NCBI GenBank assembly: GCA_963736505.1
Contig: CAVTOZ010000002.1
Location: forward strand, 124,001 to 188,000
Source: Solirubrobacter sp963736505
GTDB lineage: Bacteria > Actinomycetota > Thermoleophilia > Solirubrobacterales > Solirubrobacteraceae
Direction: 5' to 3'
Length of the DNA stretch: 64,000 nucleotides
A program made the translations under genes and the position numbers. Under the pieces are notes generated by a model, which worked only from the letters and a program-made list of their open reading frames with translations, ran no database searches and was not told the DNA's origin. Positions 1 to 9,286 of the stretch are shown here, piece by piece (the first letter of the stretch is position 1; each line of letters begins with the position of its first letter).

Positions 1-206
1 TTGAGCGCGAGATCCGGCGTGTCGAAGAAGAACACCTGGCGGATCTGCGCGTCGATGGGGTCCATGCCGAGTGCCGCGACCGCCGAGCGGTGGCCGGATT
101 CCGGCACGGTGAGCTTGAGCTCGACGCTGTCGGCGCCGCGGATCAGCTCAAGCAGCTCGGCGAGATCGTCATCGGCGATCATGGGGCGCGCGGCGAGAGG
201 GCTCAT
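1..206 (-). CDS. CYTH-like (adenylate cyclase/triphosphatase fold) protein, N-terminal part
   Basis: The reverse strand opens with ATG at 206 and stays open to the window edge, giving about 68 residues. After a short leader the protein reads SVELKLTVPES, a possible ExK-type CYTH signature, followed by DAQIRQVFFFDTPDLAL, which resembles the second strand pair of a CYTH triphosphate-tunnel fold. Actinobacteria carry an uncharacterised family of about 200 residues with this beginning, often labelled adenylate cyclase without proof. A second in-frame ATG at 182 is an alternative start. The catalytic half lies outside the window, so activity cannot be judged. The fold call is from motif memory, not alignment. 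Confidence 0.55.
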   Translation of the reverse strand, partial: MSPLAARPMIADDDLAELLELIRGADSVELKLTVPESGHRSAVAALGMDPIDAQIRQVFFFDTPDLAL

Positions 207-302
207 CGTCCAATCCTCGGGCCGCCGCGAGCCGACGGCAATGAGGCGCTCCGGTGTTCCAACGGGGTGGCGTGCACCCTTGCCGGACGTCGCGTAGCCG
301 GG

Positions 303-2096
303 TCAGCCGAGCGGGATGGTCGCGATGACCCGTGTCCCGTGGCCGTGACTGGAGACGATCGTGAGCTCGCCGCCCACGGCGGCCAGCCGGTCGCGCATGC
401 TGGTGAAGCCGACGCCGCCGATCACCTCGTCCGGGTCGAAGCCGGCGCCGTCGTCGCGGACCTCGAACCGAAGGACGTCGTCCTCGGAGATCTCGATCAC
501 GGTCGCGCTGGCGCCCGTCGCGTGCTTGGCCGCGTTCTGGAGCGCCTCCAGGCAGCAGAAGTACGCGGCGCTCTCGATCTCGCGCGGGTGGCGCTGCACG
601 CCGGCCGCGAGGACCGTGGTGGGCAGCGCGTTGCGCAGCGCCGCCGCGCGCAGTCCCTCGACGAGACCTCGATCGGCGAGCGACGCGGGGTAGATGCCGC
701 GCGCCAGCGACCGGACCTCCTCGAGCGCCTCGTCGACGTCGTCGCCGAGCCGGCGCAGCACAGCTGCGCCGTTGCGGTTGCCGTTGCCCGTCTGCTCGGC
801 GGCGAGCTCGAGCTTGATCCGCAGCGCGACGAGCCGCTGCTGCGCGCCGTCATGGAGGTCGCGCTCGATCCGGCGGCGCTCGTCGTCCGCGGCGGCCTGG
901 ATCCGCGCGCGCGACTCGCGCACCGCGCGGACCAGCGACGACGTCTGTGCCGTCAGGCGCTGGTTCTCGAGCGTCATCAACGCATACGACGTCGCGATGT
1001 CGATGAACGCGCGGTCGTCCTCCAGCGCAGCGTCGTGCACGATCGCCGCGACCACGCGGTCGCCGTCGGCGATCCGCGTCACCGCGCGCCCGGGCGCCGC
1101 CGACGGCGGATCGAGCCGGTGGCCGCCCGCGTCACCCCAGTGCCCCTGACCGTTGCCGAGCCAGTACACGATCGTGAGCGACGGATCGTCGAACGCCTCG
1201 GCGAGGGCGACCCGCAGATCCTCCGGCGTCGTGTGCGCGTGGAGCTTCGCGGCGAGCTGCTGGGTCGAGTCCGCGATGAACATCCACCAGCGCACGAGGC
1301 CGACGAGGAACGCGATCGCCGTCAGCGGCACCGCCAGGGTGAGCAGCCAGACCGACGTGTCGATCACCGACGACTCGGGCGCGAGCACCCGCCCGAGCAA
1401 CACCAGGCCGAAGGCCGCGCAGCGGAAGCAGGCCACGGCGAGCACCGGACCGAGGGTGCGGCGCGTGAGGTGCGGCGCGCTGCGTATGCGCTGCGCGAGC
1501 CGCAGCGCGACGACGACGAACAGCGCGATCGTCATCAGCTCCCGCAGCGGGCGCACGATGCCCTCGATGAACGCCGGCTCCGATCCGCTCACCATGAACG
1601 CGTTCGCCGGGCAGCCGTCGCCGCAGCTCGCCAACGGCGTCGGCACCGGATAGCGCTCGACCAGCAGCGCCGCCGGCAGGTAGAGCGTGAACGCGATGCC
1701 GACGGCGATCCACACCAGCGTCCGGTCCAGGCGGCTGTCGAGGCGCCCGGTCGGGAACGCGAGCAGCAGGTACAACAGCAGCGGCTCGAACGCGTACTGC
1801 GAGTTCCGGCCGATGCTGTACAGCACCGGCTCCTCGGCGTTGGCCAGGGTCGTGAGGAACCACACGAACCCGGCGCCGATGAGCAGTGCGCCGAAGCGCT
1901 CGAAGGGCGGCCTGCGGAGCGCGAAGAGCCCGACCGCGATCGGCGCCGCGACCGTCAGCAGGCGAACGGCGCCCTCCAGCCAGGCGTAGTCCGACGAAGA
2001 GCCCGTCACGGTCAGGACGCCGGTGATCGCACACATCGCCAGACCCGCGGTCAACACCGCGGCCGATCCGACCCGTGGAGCCACGTTGACGCGCAT
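303..2096 (-). CDS. NarL-family sensor histidine kinase, membrane-bound
   Basis: A 597-residue sensor kinase. The N-terminal half is a run of hydrophobic helices (about residues 10-290), forming a membrane sensor. A GAF-like stretch follows, then a coiled segment leading into the HisKA_3 phosphoacceptor motif RRIERDLHDGAQQRLVALR, with the expected His. The ATP-binding end carries the N box (LEALQNAAKHA) and the G box (DDGAGFDPDE). Together these mark the NarL/DegS/LiaS class, which phosphorylates a partner on Asp. The start at 2096 is chosen because GGGTGAG sits just upstream. The frame stays open further 5' but would run through the regulator gene. The likely partner is the receiver protein at 2150-2527, 53 bases upstream on the same strand. 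The signal sensed is unknown. Confidence 0.88.
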   Translation of the reverse strand: MRVNVAPRVGSAAVLTAGLAMCAITGVLTVTGSSSDYAWLEGAVRLLTVAAPIAVGLFALRRPPFERFGALLIGAGFVWFLTTLANAEEPVLYSIGRNSQYAFEPLLLYLLLAFPTGRLDSRLDRTLVWIAVGIAFTLYLPAALLVERYPVPTPLASCGDGCPANAFMVSGSEPAFIEGIVRPLRELMTIALFVVVALRLAQRIRSAPHLTRRTLGPVLAVACFRCAAFGLVLLGRVLAPESSVIDTSVWLLTLAVPLTAIAFLVGLVRWWMFIADSTQQLAAKLHAHTTPEDLRVALAEAFDDPSLTIVYWLGNGQGHWGDAGGHRLDPPSAAPGRAVTRIADGDRVVAAIVHDAALEDDRAFIDIATSYALMTLENQRLTAQTSSLVRAVRESRARIQAAADDERRRIERDLHDGAQQRLVALRIKLELAAEQTGNGNRNGAAVLRRLGDDVDEALEEVRSLARGIYPASLADRGLVEGLRAAALRNALPTTVLAAGVQRHPREIESAAYFCCLEALQNAAKHATGASATVIEISEDDVLRFEVRDDGAGFDPDEVIGGVGFTSMRDRLAAVGGELTIVSSHGHGTRVIATIPLG

Positions 2097-2149
2097 CTCA
2101 CCCTTCAAGCAGCGGCCCGCCGGACGGCGAGGCGTTCTCTGCTCGGACC

Positions 2150-2527
2150 CTAACCGCTCGTCACGACGTGCTCGCGCCAGATGCGCGTCAACAGCCGCGG
2201 GCCGAAGTCCTGCTTGCGCAGGAGCGGGACGCTGTCGGCGAGCTGGGCCGCCGCCGGGAGGTCCATCGACTCCTCGATCGAGATCAGCACGACGAACGTG
2301 TCGGGGTGCGTCACGCACAGCCGCTGCGCGACGTCGATGCCGTCGAGGCCGGGCATCCGCACATCGAGCAGCACCAGCTCCGGGTCGAGCCGGTCGACCG
2401 CGGCGAGGGCCTCCTCGCCACTCGCGGCCTCCCCGACCCAGTCGAACCCGGGGGTGGTGTCGACGACCTCGCGGGCGAGGCCGCGGAAGATGGCCTGGTC
2501 GTCGACGGTAAGGACCCGGACGCCCAC
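2150..2527 (-). CDS. Receiver-only response regulator
   Basis: A 125-residue protein that is almost entirely a CheY-like receiver domain. The acidic pair is DD near residues 9-10, the phosphoacceptor is Asp55 in LVLLDVRMPG, and the conserved Lys lies in LLRKQDFG. There is no output domain, so it probably works by protein contact or phosphotransfer rather than by binding DNA. It starts with GTG and lies directly before the histidine kinase on the same strand, so the two likely form one operon and one signalling pair. NarL-type regulators normally carry a LuxR helix-turn-helix, so its absence here is notable. The frame closes cleanly with TAG. Confidence 0.85.
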   Translation of the reverse strand: MGVRVLTVDDQAIFRGLAREVVDTTPGFDWVGEAASGEEALAAVDRLDPELVLLDVRMPGLDGIDVAQRLCVTHPDTFVVLISIEESMDLPAAAQLADSVPLLRKQDFGPRLLTRIWREHVVTSG

Positions 2528-2686
2528 GAGCCGACTCTAGGTCGCGCATCCCGAGCCCGACAGGGCGCGCGCCAGCCGATCCTCGGGGGTGTGGGCCTCT
2601 CTTCCTCCACAGGCACACATCCTTGCCGGGGCGGCCCTCGCGCGACGACGATGACGGCTCGGAGGTCAACTCAAGAGGAGCCAGAC

Positions 2687-3085
2687 ATGCTGTTCGCGGC
2701 CGACTACCCCTTCCTCGACATCTTCTGGACGATGATCCTCTTCTTCACCTGGGTGATCTGGATCTGGATGATGATCGCCATCCTGAGCGACGTCTTCCGC
2801 CGTCACGACCTCTCGGGCTGGACCAAGGCGCTGTGGACGATCTTCCTGATCGTCCTGCCGTTCCTCGGCGCGTTGATCTACCTCATCGCCAACGGCAGCG
2901 GGATGGCGAGCCGCAACGTCCGCCAGGCCCAGGCCCAGCGGGCCGAGCTCGACGACCAGATCAAGTCCGTCGCGGGCAACGGCGCCGGAACGGCAGCCGA
3001 GATCGAGAAGGCGAAGAGCCTGCTCGACAGCGGCGCGATCAACCAGTCCGAGTTCGAGGTGCTCAAGGCCAAGGCGCTGGCCTAG
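2687..3085 (+). CDS. PLDc_N/SHOCT small membrane protein
   Basis: A 132-residue protein. Two hydrophobic helices near residues 10-32 and 44-66 surround a short loop and match the PLDc_N (phospholipase D nuclease N-terminal-like) membrane module. The last 35 residues (EIEKAKSLLDSGAINQSEFE...) are a typical SHOCT helix pair, a short oligomerisation domain found at protein C-termini. No catalytic nuclease domain is present. The start is fixed by a strong ribosome site, GAGGAG at 2675-2680. It is followed six bases later by the glycosidase at 3091, so the two could be co-transcribed, though no functional link is obvious. Role unknown; perhaps envelope stress, as in other PLDc_N/SHOCT proteins. 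Confidence 0.8.
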   Translation: MLFAADYPFLDIFWTMILFFTWVIWIWMMIAILSDVFRRHDLSGWTKALWTIFLIVLPFLGALIYLIANGSGMASRNVRQAQAQRAELDDQIKSVAGNGAGTAAEIEKAKSLLDSGAINQSEFEVLKAKALA

Positions 3086-3090
3086 CCGCG

Positions 3091-5721
3091 ATGACCGCGG
3101 AGCATCGGCGGCTCGAGGCCAACCGCAAGGGCGACGCGGCGTGGCTCGCATGGGGCCCGTACCTGAGCGAGCGCCAGTGGGGCACCGTGCGCGAGGACTA
3201 CAGCGCCGGCGGCGACGCGTGGGACTACTTCCCACATGACCAGGCGCGCTCGCGCGCGTACCGCTGGGGAGAGGACGGGATCGCGGGGATCAGCGACGAC
3301 CGTCAGCGGCTGTGCTTCTCGCTCGCCATGTGGAACGGGGTCGACCCGATCCTCAAGGAGCGCATGTTCGGACTGACGAACGGCGAGGGCAACCACGGCG
3401 AGGACGCCAAGGAGTACTGGTTCTACCTCGACAGCACGCCTACGCATTCGTATCTGAAGTCGCTCTACAAGTACCCGCAGCGGGAGTTCCCGTACGGCGA
3501 CCTCGTGGCGACGAACGGCCGGCGCAGCCGCGACGAGTTCGAGTACGAGCTGATCGACACCGGGATCTTCGACGAGGACCGCTACTTCGACGTCTTCGCC
3601 GAGTACGCCAAGGCCGGGCCGGACGACATCCTGGTGGAGCTGACGGTCCACAACCGCGGACCCGACGCGGCGACCCTGCGCCTGCTGCCGACGCTGTGGT
3701 TTCGCAACACGTGGGCGTGGGAGCCCGGCGGCGAGGCGCCTTCGCTCCAGCGCACCGGCGCCGGCGTGCGCGCCTCGCATCCGCAGCTGGGCGACTGGCT
3801 GCTGTCGTGCGAGGACTCGGCCGAGCTGCTGTTCTGCGACAACGAGACCAATACCGCCCGCCTCTTCGGCGTGGCGAACGCGACCCGCTACGTGAAGGAC
3901 GGCATCAACGACTACGTCGTCCACGGCGACGCCGGCGCCGTCAACCTCGCCGGCACGGGGACGAAGATGGCGGCGCTCCACACGCTCGCGCTGGAGCCGG
4001 GCGCGAGCGCCCGCGTGCGCCTGCGGCTGACCTCGGCCGCGGCCCGTGCGGACGCGAAGCCGCTCGGCGCCGGGTTCGAGCGCGTGCTCGGCGCGCGGCG
4101 CAAGGAGGCCGACGAGTTCTACGCCACCGTGATCGACCCCTCGCTCGACGAGGACGCCGCGAACGTGATGCGGCAGGCGCTCGCCGGCATGTTGTGGGGC
4201 AAGCAGTACTACGAGTACGACGTCCACACGTGGCTGCGCGAGCACGGCGTCAACCCGTGGTCGCAGGCCGGGCATGCCGGCGCGATCCGCAATACGCCGT
4301 GGTTCCACCTGTCCGCCGGCGACGTGATCTCGATGCCCGACAAGTGGGAGTACCCGTGGTTCGCGGCGTGGGACCTGGCGCTCCAGACGGTGCCGCTGGC
4401 GCTCGTCGACGTCGACTTCGCCAAAGGCCAGATGGAGCTGCTGCTGCAGGACCGCTACCTGCACCCCAACGGGCAGATCCCGGCGTACGAGTGGAACTTC
4501 AGCGACGTCAACCCGCCGCTCCACGCCTGGTCGGCGCTGATGCTCTACGAGCAGGAGCGCGCGATCCGCGGCGAGGGCGACGCCGAGTTCCTCAAGCGCG
4601 TCTTCGCGCGGCTGCTGATGAACTTCACCTGGTGGGTCAATCGCAAGGACCCTGACGACAACAACCTGTTCCAAGGCGGCTTCCTCGGACTCGACAACAT
4701 CGGCGTGTTCGACCGCTCGGCGCCGCTCCCCGGCGGCGGCTCGCTCGAGCAGGCCGACGGCACGGCGTGGATGGCGCTCTACTGCCAGGCGATACTCCAG
4801 ATGGCGCTCGAGCTGACCAAGCACGACCCGAGCTATGCGAGCGTGGCCGCGCGGTTCGGCATGCACTTCGTCTGGATCGCGGCGGCGATGAACCCGCCCG
4901 ACGGCGAATCGATGTGGTCCGAGGAGGACGGCTTCTACTACGACGTGATGCGGCTGCCGGACGGCAGCGCGCAGCAGCTGCGCGTGCGCTCGCTCGTCGG
5001 CCTGCTGCCGCTGTGCGCGGCGACGGTGATCGAGCCCGAGTCGCTGACGCGGGTCCCCGAGCTCGTGGCGCAATGGCAGGCGTTCGTCGAGGAGTACGAG
5101 GGTTCGATCCCCGCGCTGGCGCAGCGGTCCGGACCGAGCGCTTCCGGCAAGCGGCTCGCGTCGCTCGCCGGCGCCGACCGGATCCGGCGGATCCTGGCCG
5201 TCATGCTCGACGAGTCGGAGTTCCTCGGCCCGTACGGGGTCCGGTCGATCTCCCGCCACCACGCCGACCATCCGTTCGTGTTCGACATCGCCGGGAGCGA
5301 GTTCCGCGTGGGCTACGAGCCCGCGGAGTCGCACACGGGGATGTTCGGCGGGAACTCGAACTGGCGCGGACCCGTGTGGTTCCCGATGAACGCCGTGATC
5401 CTGCGCGGGCTGCGGCAGCTGCACGCCTACTACGGCGACGACCTCAAGGTGGAGTGCCCGACGGGCTCGGGCAACGAGCTGAACCTGCTCGAGGTCGCCG
5501 AGGAGATCGGCCGCCGCCTGATCTCGATCTTCCTCCGCGACGAGCACGGTCGGCGGCCCGCGTTCGGCGGGGTCGAGCCGTTCCAGTCGGATCCGCACTG
5601 GCGTGAGCTGCTGCAGTTCCACGAGTACTTCCACGGCGACAACGGCGCCGGCCTCGGCGCGAGCCACCAGACCGGCTGGACGGGCCTGGTCGCGCTGCTG
5701 ATGGCGCAGGCGTCCGCGTAG
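3091..5721 (+). CDS. GH63/MGH1-like glycoside hydrolase
   Basis: An 876-residue cytoplasmic protein without a signal peptide. The first ~450 residues are beta-rich (start EHRRLEANRKGDAAWLAWGPYLSERQWGTVRED split across the N-terminus). The rest is an alpha/alpha-barrel with motifs of the MGH1-like/GH63 family, such as DKWEYPWFAAWDLA, GFLGLDNIGVFDRS and SNWRGPVWFPMN. GH63 enzymes are inverting alpha-glucosidases; the bacterial ones act on small alpha-glucosides such as glucosylglycerate or trehalose-like sugars. The substrate cannot be read from sequence. The frame is open upstream to 2623, but ATG at 3091 is the first start outside the preceding gene. The GH13 enzyme begins two bases after its stop, which supports a shared job in storage-sugar breakdown. 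Confidence 0.85.
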   Translation: MTAEHRRLEANRKGDAAWLAWGPYLSERQWGTVREDYSAGGDAWDYFPHDQARSRAYRWGEDGIAGISDDRQRLCFSLAMWNGVDPILKERMFGLTNGEGNHGEDAKEYWFYLDSTPTHSYLKSLYKYPQREFPYGDLVATNGRRSRDEFEYELIDTGIFDEDRYFDVFAEYAKAGPDDILVELTVHNRGPDAATLRLLPTLWFRNTWAWEPGGEAPSLQRTGAGVRASHPQLGDWLLSCEDSAELLFCDNETNTARLFGVANATRYVKDGINDYVVHGDAGAVNLAGTGTKMAALHTLALEPGASARVRLRLTSAAARADAKPLGAGFERVLGARRKEADEFYATVIDPSLDEDAANVMRQALAGMLWGKQYYEYDVHTWLREHGVNPWSQAGHAGAIRNTPWFHLSAGDVISMPDKWEYPWFAAWDLALQTVPLALVDVDFAKGQMELLLQDRYLHPNGQIPAYEWNFSDVNPPLHAWSALMLYEQERAIRGEGDAEFLKRVFARLLMNFTWWVNRKDPDDNNLFQGGFLGLDNIGVFDRSAPLPGGGSLEQADGTAWMALYCQAILQMALELTKHDPSYASVAARFGMHFVWIAAAMNPPDGESMWSEEDGFYYDVMRLPDGSAQQLRVRSLVGLLPLCAATVIEPESLTRVPELVAQWQAFVEEYEGSIPALAQRSGPSASGKRLASLAGADRIRRILAVMLDESEFLGPYGVRSISRHHADHPFVFDIAGSEFRVGYEPAESHTGMFGGNSNWRGPVWFPMNAVILRGLRQLHAYYGDDLKVECPTGSGNELNLLEVAEEIGRRLISIFLRDEHGRRPAFGGVEPFQSDPHWRELLQFHEYFHGDNGAGLGASHQTGWTGLVALLMAQASA

Positions 5722-5723
5722 CC

Positions 5724-7184
5724 ATGCGCCTGCCCGCGCGCCCCACGATCTACGAGATCAACACCGCCGTCTGGCTCGGCGAGCTCGGCCGCGGCGTCGA
5801 CCTGTCGACGGTTCCCGCGCGGGAATGGGACCGGCTCGCGGCCCTGCGGGTCGACGCCGTCTGGCTGATGGGCGTCTGGGAGCGCAGCCCGGCCGGGCTC
5901 GCGATCGCCGAACGCGACCCCGGGCTGCAGGCGAGCTTCCGCCAGACGCTCCCCGACCTGCGCGCCGGCGACGTGATCGGCTCGCCGTACTGCGTGCGCG
6001 CCTACGAGCTCGAGCCGCGCTTCGGCGGCGCCGGCGCCCTGGCGGCGGCGCGTGACGCGCTGGCGACGCGGGGGCTCGGCCTGATCCTCGACTACGTGCC
6101 GAACCACGTCGCGCCCGACCACCCCTGGACCGGCGAGCACGCCGAGTACTTCATCCGCGGGACGACGGCCGACCTCGCGGCGAGTCCGGGGAGCTTCCTC
6201 GCCACCGCCGGAGGCGTGCTCGCCAACGGCAAGGACCCCTACTTCGCGCCGTGGCCCGACGTGGTCCAGCTGAACGCGTTCTCGCCCGGCCTGCGCGCGG
6301 CGGCGACCGAGACCTTGATCTCGATCGCGTCGCAGTGCGACGGCGTCCGCTGCGACATGGCGATGCTGGTGACCAACGAGGTGTTCGCCCGCACCTGGGA
6401 CCTCGACCCGCCGGCCGAGGACTACTGGCCGTCGATCATCCCCGCGGTCCGGGCGGCGCATCCCGGGTTCGCGTTCATCGCGGAGGCGTACTGGGACATG
6501 GAGTGGACGCTGCAGCAGCAGGGCTTCGACTTCTGTTACGACAAGCGCCTCTACGATCGCCTCGTCAGCGGGCCCGCGGACGCGGTGCGGGGCCACCTGC
6601 ACGCCGATGCCGGCTACCAGGAGCGACTGGTCCGGTTCATCGAGAACCACGACGAGCCACGCGCGGCGGACACCTTCGGGCCGGAGCAGGCGCGTGCGGC
6701 GGCGGTCGCGATGTCCACGCTCCAAGGCGCCCGCCTCTACCACGCCGGCCAGCTCGAGGGGCTGCACACGCACATCCCCGTGTTCCTCGCCCGCGGACCG
6801 CAGCAGCCGGCCGACGAAGCGCTGCGCGCGTTCTACGAGACGCTGCTGGCCGCGGTCGCCGACTCCGGCCTGCGCGGCGGCGACTGGCAGCTCTGCGAGT
6901 GCACCGGCTGGCCGGACAACGGCAGCGCCGGCCAGCTCGTCGCCTGGTGCTGGCGCACGGACCGGCGGCGACGCCTGATCGTCGTCAACCTCGCCGGCCA
7001 GGACGCGCAGGCCCGCGTCCGGCTCCCGTGGAGCGACCTCGGCGGGCGGACGTGGCAGCTGCGCGACGAGCTCGGCGGCGACCCGTTCGAGCGCGACGGC
7101 GACGAGCTCCAGGCGCAGGGGCTCTACGTCGGGATGCGACCGTGGGAGCCCTACTTCCTCAACGTCAGCGAGAGCGGGGCCTAG
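5724..7184 (+). CDS. GH13 alpha-amylase family glycosidase
   Basis: A 486-residue protein covering a complete GH13 TIM barrel plus a short C-terminal beta domain. The conserved regions are all visible: region I DYVPNH (residues 123-128), the nucleophile Asp211 in GVRCDMAM, the acid/base Glu254 in FIAEAYWDMEW, and the transition-state Asp310 in ENHDEPR. There is no signal peptide, so it acts in the cytoplasm on alpha-glucans, maltooligosaccharides or glucosides. It starts two bases after the stop of the GH63-like enzyme and is almost certainly translated from the same message. Its last bases overlap the stop of the convergent exporter gene at 7181. The exact substrate is unknown. Confidence 0.88.
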   Translation: MRLPARPTIYEINTAVWLGELGRGVDLSTVPAREWDRLAALRVDAVWLMGVWERSPAGLAIAERDPGLQASFRQTLPDLRAGDVIGSPYCVRAYELEPRFGGAGALAAARDALATRGLGLILDYVPNHVAPDHPWTGEHAEYFIRGTTADLAASPGSFLATAGGVLANGKDPYFAPWPDVVQLNAFSPGLRAAATETLISIASQCDGVRCDMAMLVTNEVFARTWDLDPPAEDYWPSIIPAVRAAHPGFAFIAEAYWDMEWTLQQQGFDFCYDKRLYDRLVSGPADAVRGHLHADAGYQERLVRFIENHDEPRAADTFGPEQARAAAVAMSTLQGARLYHAGQLEGLHTHIPVFLARGPQQPADEALRAFYETLLAAVADSGLRGGDWQLCECTGWPDNGSAGQLVAWCWRTDRRRRLIVVNLAGQDAQARVRLPWSDLGGRTWQLRDELGGDPFERDGDELQAQGLYVGMRPWEPYFLNVSESGA

Positions 7185-8800
7185 ACGACGACGGCTCGCG
7201 CCTCGTCCTCGGCGAGCGATCTCGTCGGGAGCCGGAGCGTGAGCGAGAGCGACAGGAGCGCGGCGATCGCGACGGCGCCGAGCGAGAGCCGCAGCGCGTC
7301 GAGTTGCGCCTCGCCGTAGGCGGCGGCGACGACGCGGGCCTGTTCCGGTGGGAGCCCGCCCTTCACCGCGGCCTGCTCGGCGGCGTCGACGGAGACGATG
7401 TCGATCCCATCCTCGGCGGAGGCGACGATCGCCTCGCGCGCGGGCGCCGGGATCTCGGGGTTGGTGCTGATCCGTTCGCTGAAGCCGGTGGCAAGCGACC
7501 CGAGCAGGACCGCGCCGATGATCGCGGTGCCGAGCGAGGAGCCGAGGTTCTGCGCGGTGCCCTGGAGCCCGCCGGCCTCGCTGGTCTGCGTCGGCCCGAC
7601 CGAGGACATGATGATGTTCCCGAGTTGCGATGCGAGCAGCCCGGCGCCGGCGCCGGTGAGCGCGAGCGCGATCTTGAAGCCGGTCTCGTTGAGCTTCACG
7701 TCGAGCGTCGCGAGCATCACGATCGCGCCGATGCTGAACGCGACCAGGCCGATCTGCGCGACGATGCGCGGCGAGCGCCGGGCCGAGATCCGCGGGCCGA
7801 GCAGAGCGAAGACGAGCATCGCCACCGACAGCGGAAGCAGGCGCTTGCCGGTCTCGAACGCGTCGAGTCCCAGCACGACCTGCAGATACACGGGGATGAT
7901 GAAGAACGTCCCCATCAGGACGAGCTGCTGCCCGACCAGCGTCGAGAGGCCGGCGCGCAGCTGCGCGATGCCCAGCAGCGCCGTGTCGAGGAGGACGTCC
8001 TTGCCGAGCCCGGCGCGGCGCCGCTCCCACTCGACGAACGCCCACAGCAGCGCGAGCCCGCCGAGCACCATGAACGGCACCACGGAGAAGCCCAGGGGCG
8101 TGATCTCGGTGCCGTTGATGGTCAGGGCGTCGCGCGGCTGCACGAAGCCCCACACGCTGCTGCGCAGGATCGCGAAGACGACCAGTCCCAGCCCGGCCGA
8201 GGACAGCGCCACGCCGACGACGTCGAGCTGCGGGCGGTGCGCGGCCCCGGCCGCTCGGGCGATCTGCCCGCGCAGGAGCAGGATCACGATCACGACCACC
8301 GTCTCGGCGGCGAACACGTAGCGCCAGCTGAACTCCGTCGTCACCCAGCCGCCGATCAGCGGGCCGGCGGCGACCGCGATCGCCGCGATCCCGCCGAGCA
8401 GCGCGTACGCCAGCGCGCGATCGCGGCCCTCGTAGTTGGCGGCGGTCAGCGCCGCGATCGCCGGCACCACGAGCACCGCGCCGAATCCCTCGACCCCGGA
8501 CCACCCGACCAGCAGCACGGCCAGGTTCGGGCTCAGCGCCGTCGTGAGCGACCCGACGCCGTAGATCGCCAGCCCGATCGCGAACGCCCGGTTGCGGCCG
8601 AGGATGTCGCCGAGCTTGGCCCCGAGCAGCATGAACGCCGCCATCACCAGCGTGTACAGCGTGATCGCCGTCTGCACGCCCTGGATCGTCGTGTCGAGGT
8701 CCGCGACGATCTGCGAGATCGCCACGTTCATCACGCTCGAGTCGAGCACCATCACGAACTGGGCCGAAGCCAGGATGATCATCGGGATCCACTTGCGCAT
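7181..8800 (-). CDS. DHA2-family MFS drug exporter
   Basis: A 539-residue membrane protein with about 14 hydrophobic helices, the size and layout of the DHA2 (EmrB/QacA-type) drug:proton antiporters. Family markers are visible: motif D1/C near the first helix (MVLDSSVMNVAISQI), motif A between helices 2 and 3 (GAKLGDILGRNRAF), and the long central and C-terminal helices. The large loop near residues 440-500 is common in this family. It stands alone and no TetR or MarR regulator is adjacent, so control is not visible. It overlaps the end of the GH13 gene by 4 bases tail to tail. The compounds exported cannot be predicted. Confidence 0.87.
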   Translation of the reverse strand: MRKWIPMIILASAQFVMVLDSSVMNVAISQIVADLDTTIQGVQTAITLYTLVMAAFMLLGAKLGDILGRNRAFAIGLAIYGVGSLTTALSPNLAVLLVGWSGVEGFGAVLVVPAIAALTAANYEGRDRALAYALLGGIAAIAVAAGPLIGGWVTTEFSWRYVFAAETVVVIVILLLRGQIARAAGAAHRPQLDVVGVALSSAGLGLVVFAILRSSVWGFVQPRDALTINGTEITPLGFSVVPFMVLGGLALLWAFVEWERRRAGLGKDVLLDTALLGIAQLRAGLSTLVGQQLVLMGTFFIIPVYLQVVLGLDAFETGKRLLPLSVAMLVFALLGPRISARRSPRIVAQIGLVAFSIGAIVMLATLDVKLNETGFKIALALTGAGAGLLASQLGNIIMSSVGPTQTSEAGGLQGTAQNLGSSLGTAIIGAVLLGSLATGFSERISTNPEIPAPAREAIVASAEDGIDIVSVDAAEQAAVKGGLPPEQARVVAAAYGEAQLDALRLSLGAVAIAALLSLSLTLRLPTRSLAEDEARAVVV

Positions 8801-8939
8801 GCTGGGCGGATCATCCGTGAGCGCGCCGCGGCACTCAAGGTGGCGGGCATGCCGGTCTCAGGGGTGGCCGCTCCCTTCTCGGCGACCGGACCGCGCGACG
8901 CGATGTAAGGCTGCGGGGCCGCGCGCGCAGATAAGGTCA

Positions 8940-9219
8940 TGTTGAGATCGATATCGACCGGGTCGTGCTGCTTGCTGCGGCGACAACGGCCACGGAACGA
9001 GCGGGTCGTCGACGAGCCCTACGGCATCGACGACCCCGGGGCACGGCGACATCTCGATGATCGCCGTCACCTTGTGGCTGGACCCGAAGACCGCCAAGCC
9101 GACGCGCATCCAGTGGGGCAAGACCGCCAAACGTCTGGTCGCAGAGCGCGCGCGTGGAGCGCTTCCAGCGGCTGCCTGACGACGCCGAGCATCGGGCGCT
9201 GCTGAAGTTCGGCGGCTAA
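8940..9219 (+). other. Possible decayed gene remnant in a 486-base gap
   Basis: Between the exporter start (8800) and the YihY gene (9287) there is no full gene. On the plus strand, pieces with coding character lie in different frames: EIDIDRVVL from about 8945, a 40-residue piece from ATG 9057 beginning MIAVTLWLDPKTAKPTR, and RVERFQRLPDDAEHRALLKFGG ending at TAA 9217. Together they look like one broken gene rather than three small ones. I cannot name the family. Random GC-rich sequence could also give such pieces. Confidence 0.2.
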
Positions 9220-9286
9220 CGGGCACGGGCACGTGGCAGTCGGCGCCGCTCTCGTGATCGCGACGCTGGTCCGGGAGAATGTCGGC

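Noticed and set aside
2097..2669. N-terminal extension of the histidine kinase frame
   Set aside because: It would overlap the complete response-regulator gene; the extension is Arg/Pro-rich noise and a ribosome site supports 2096.
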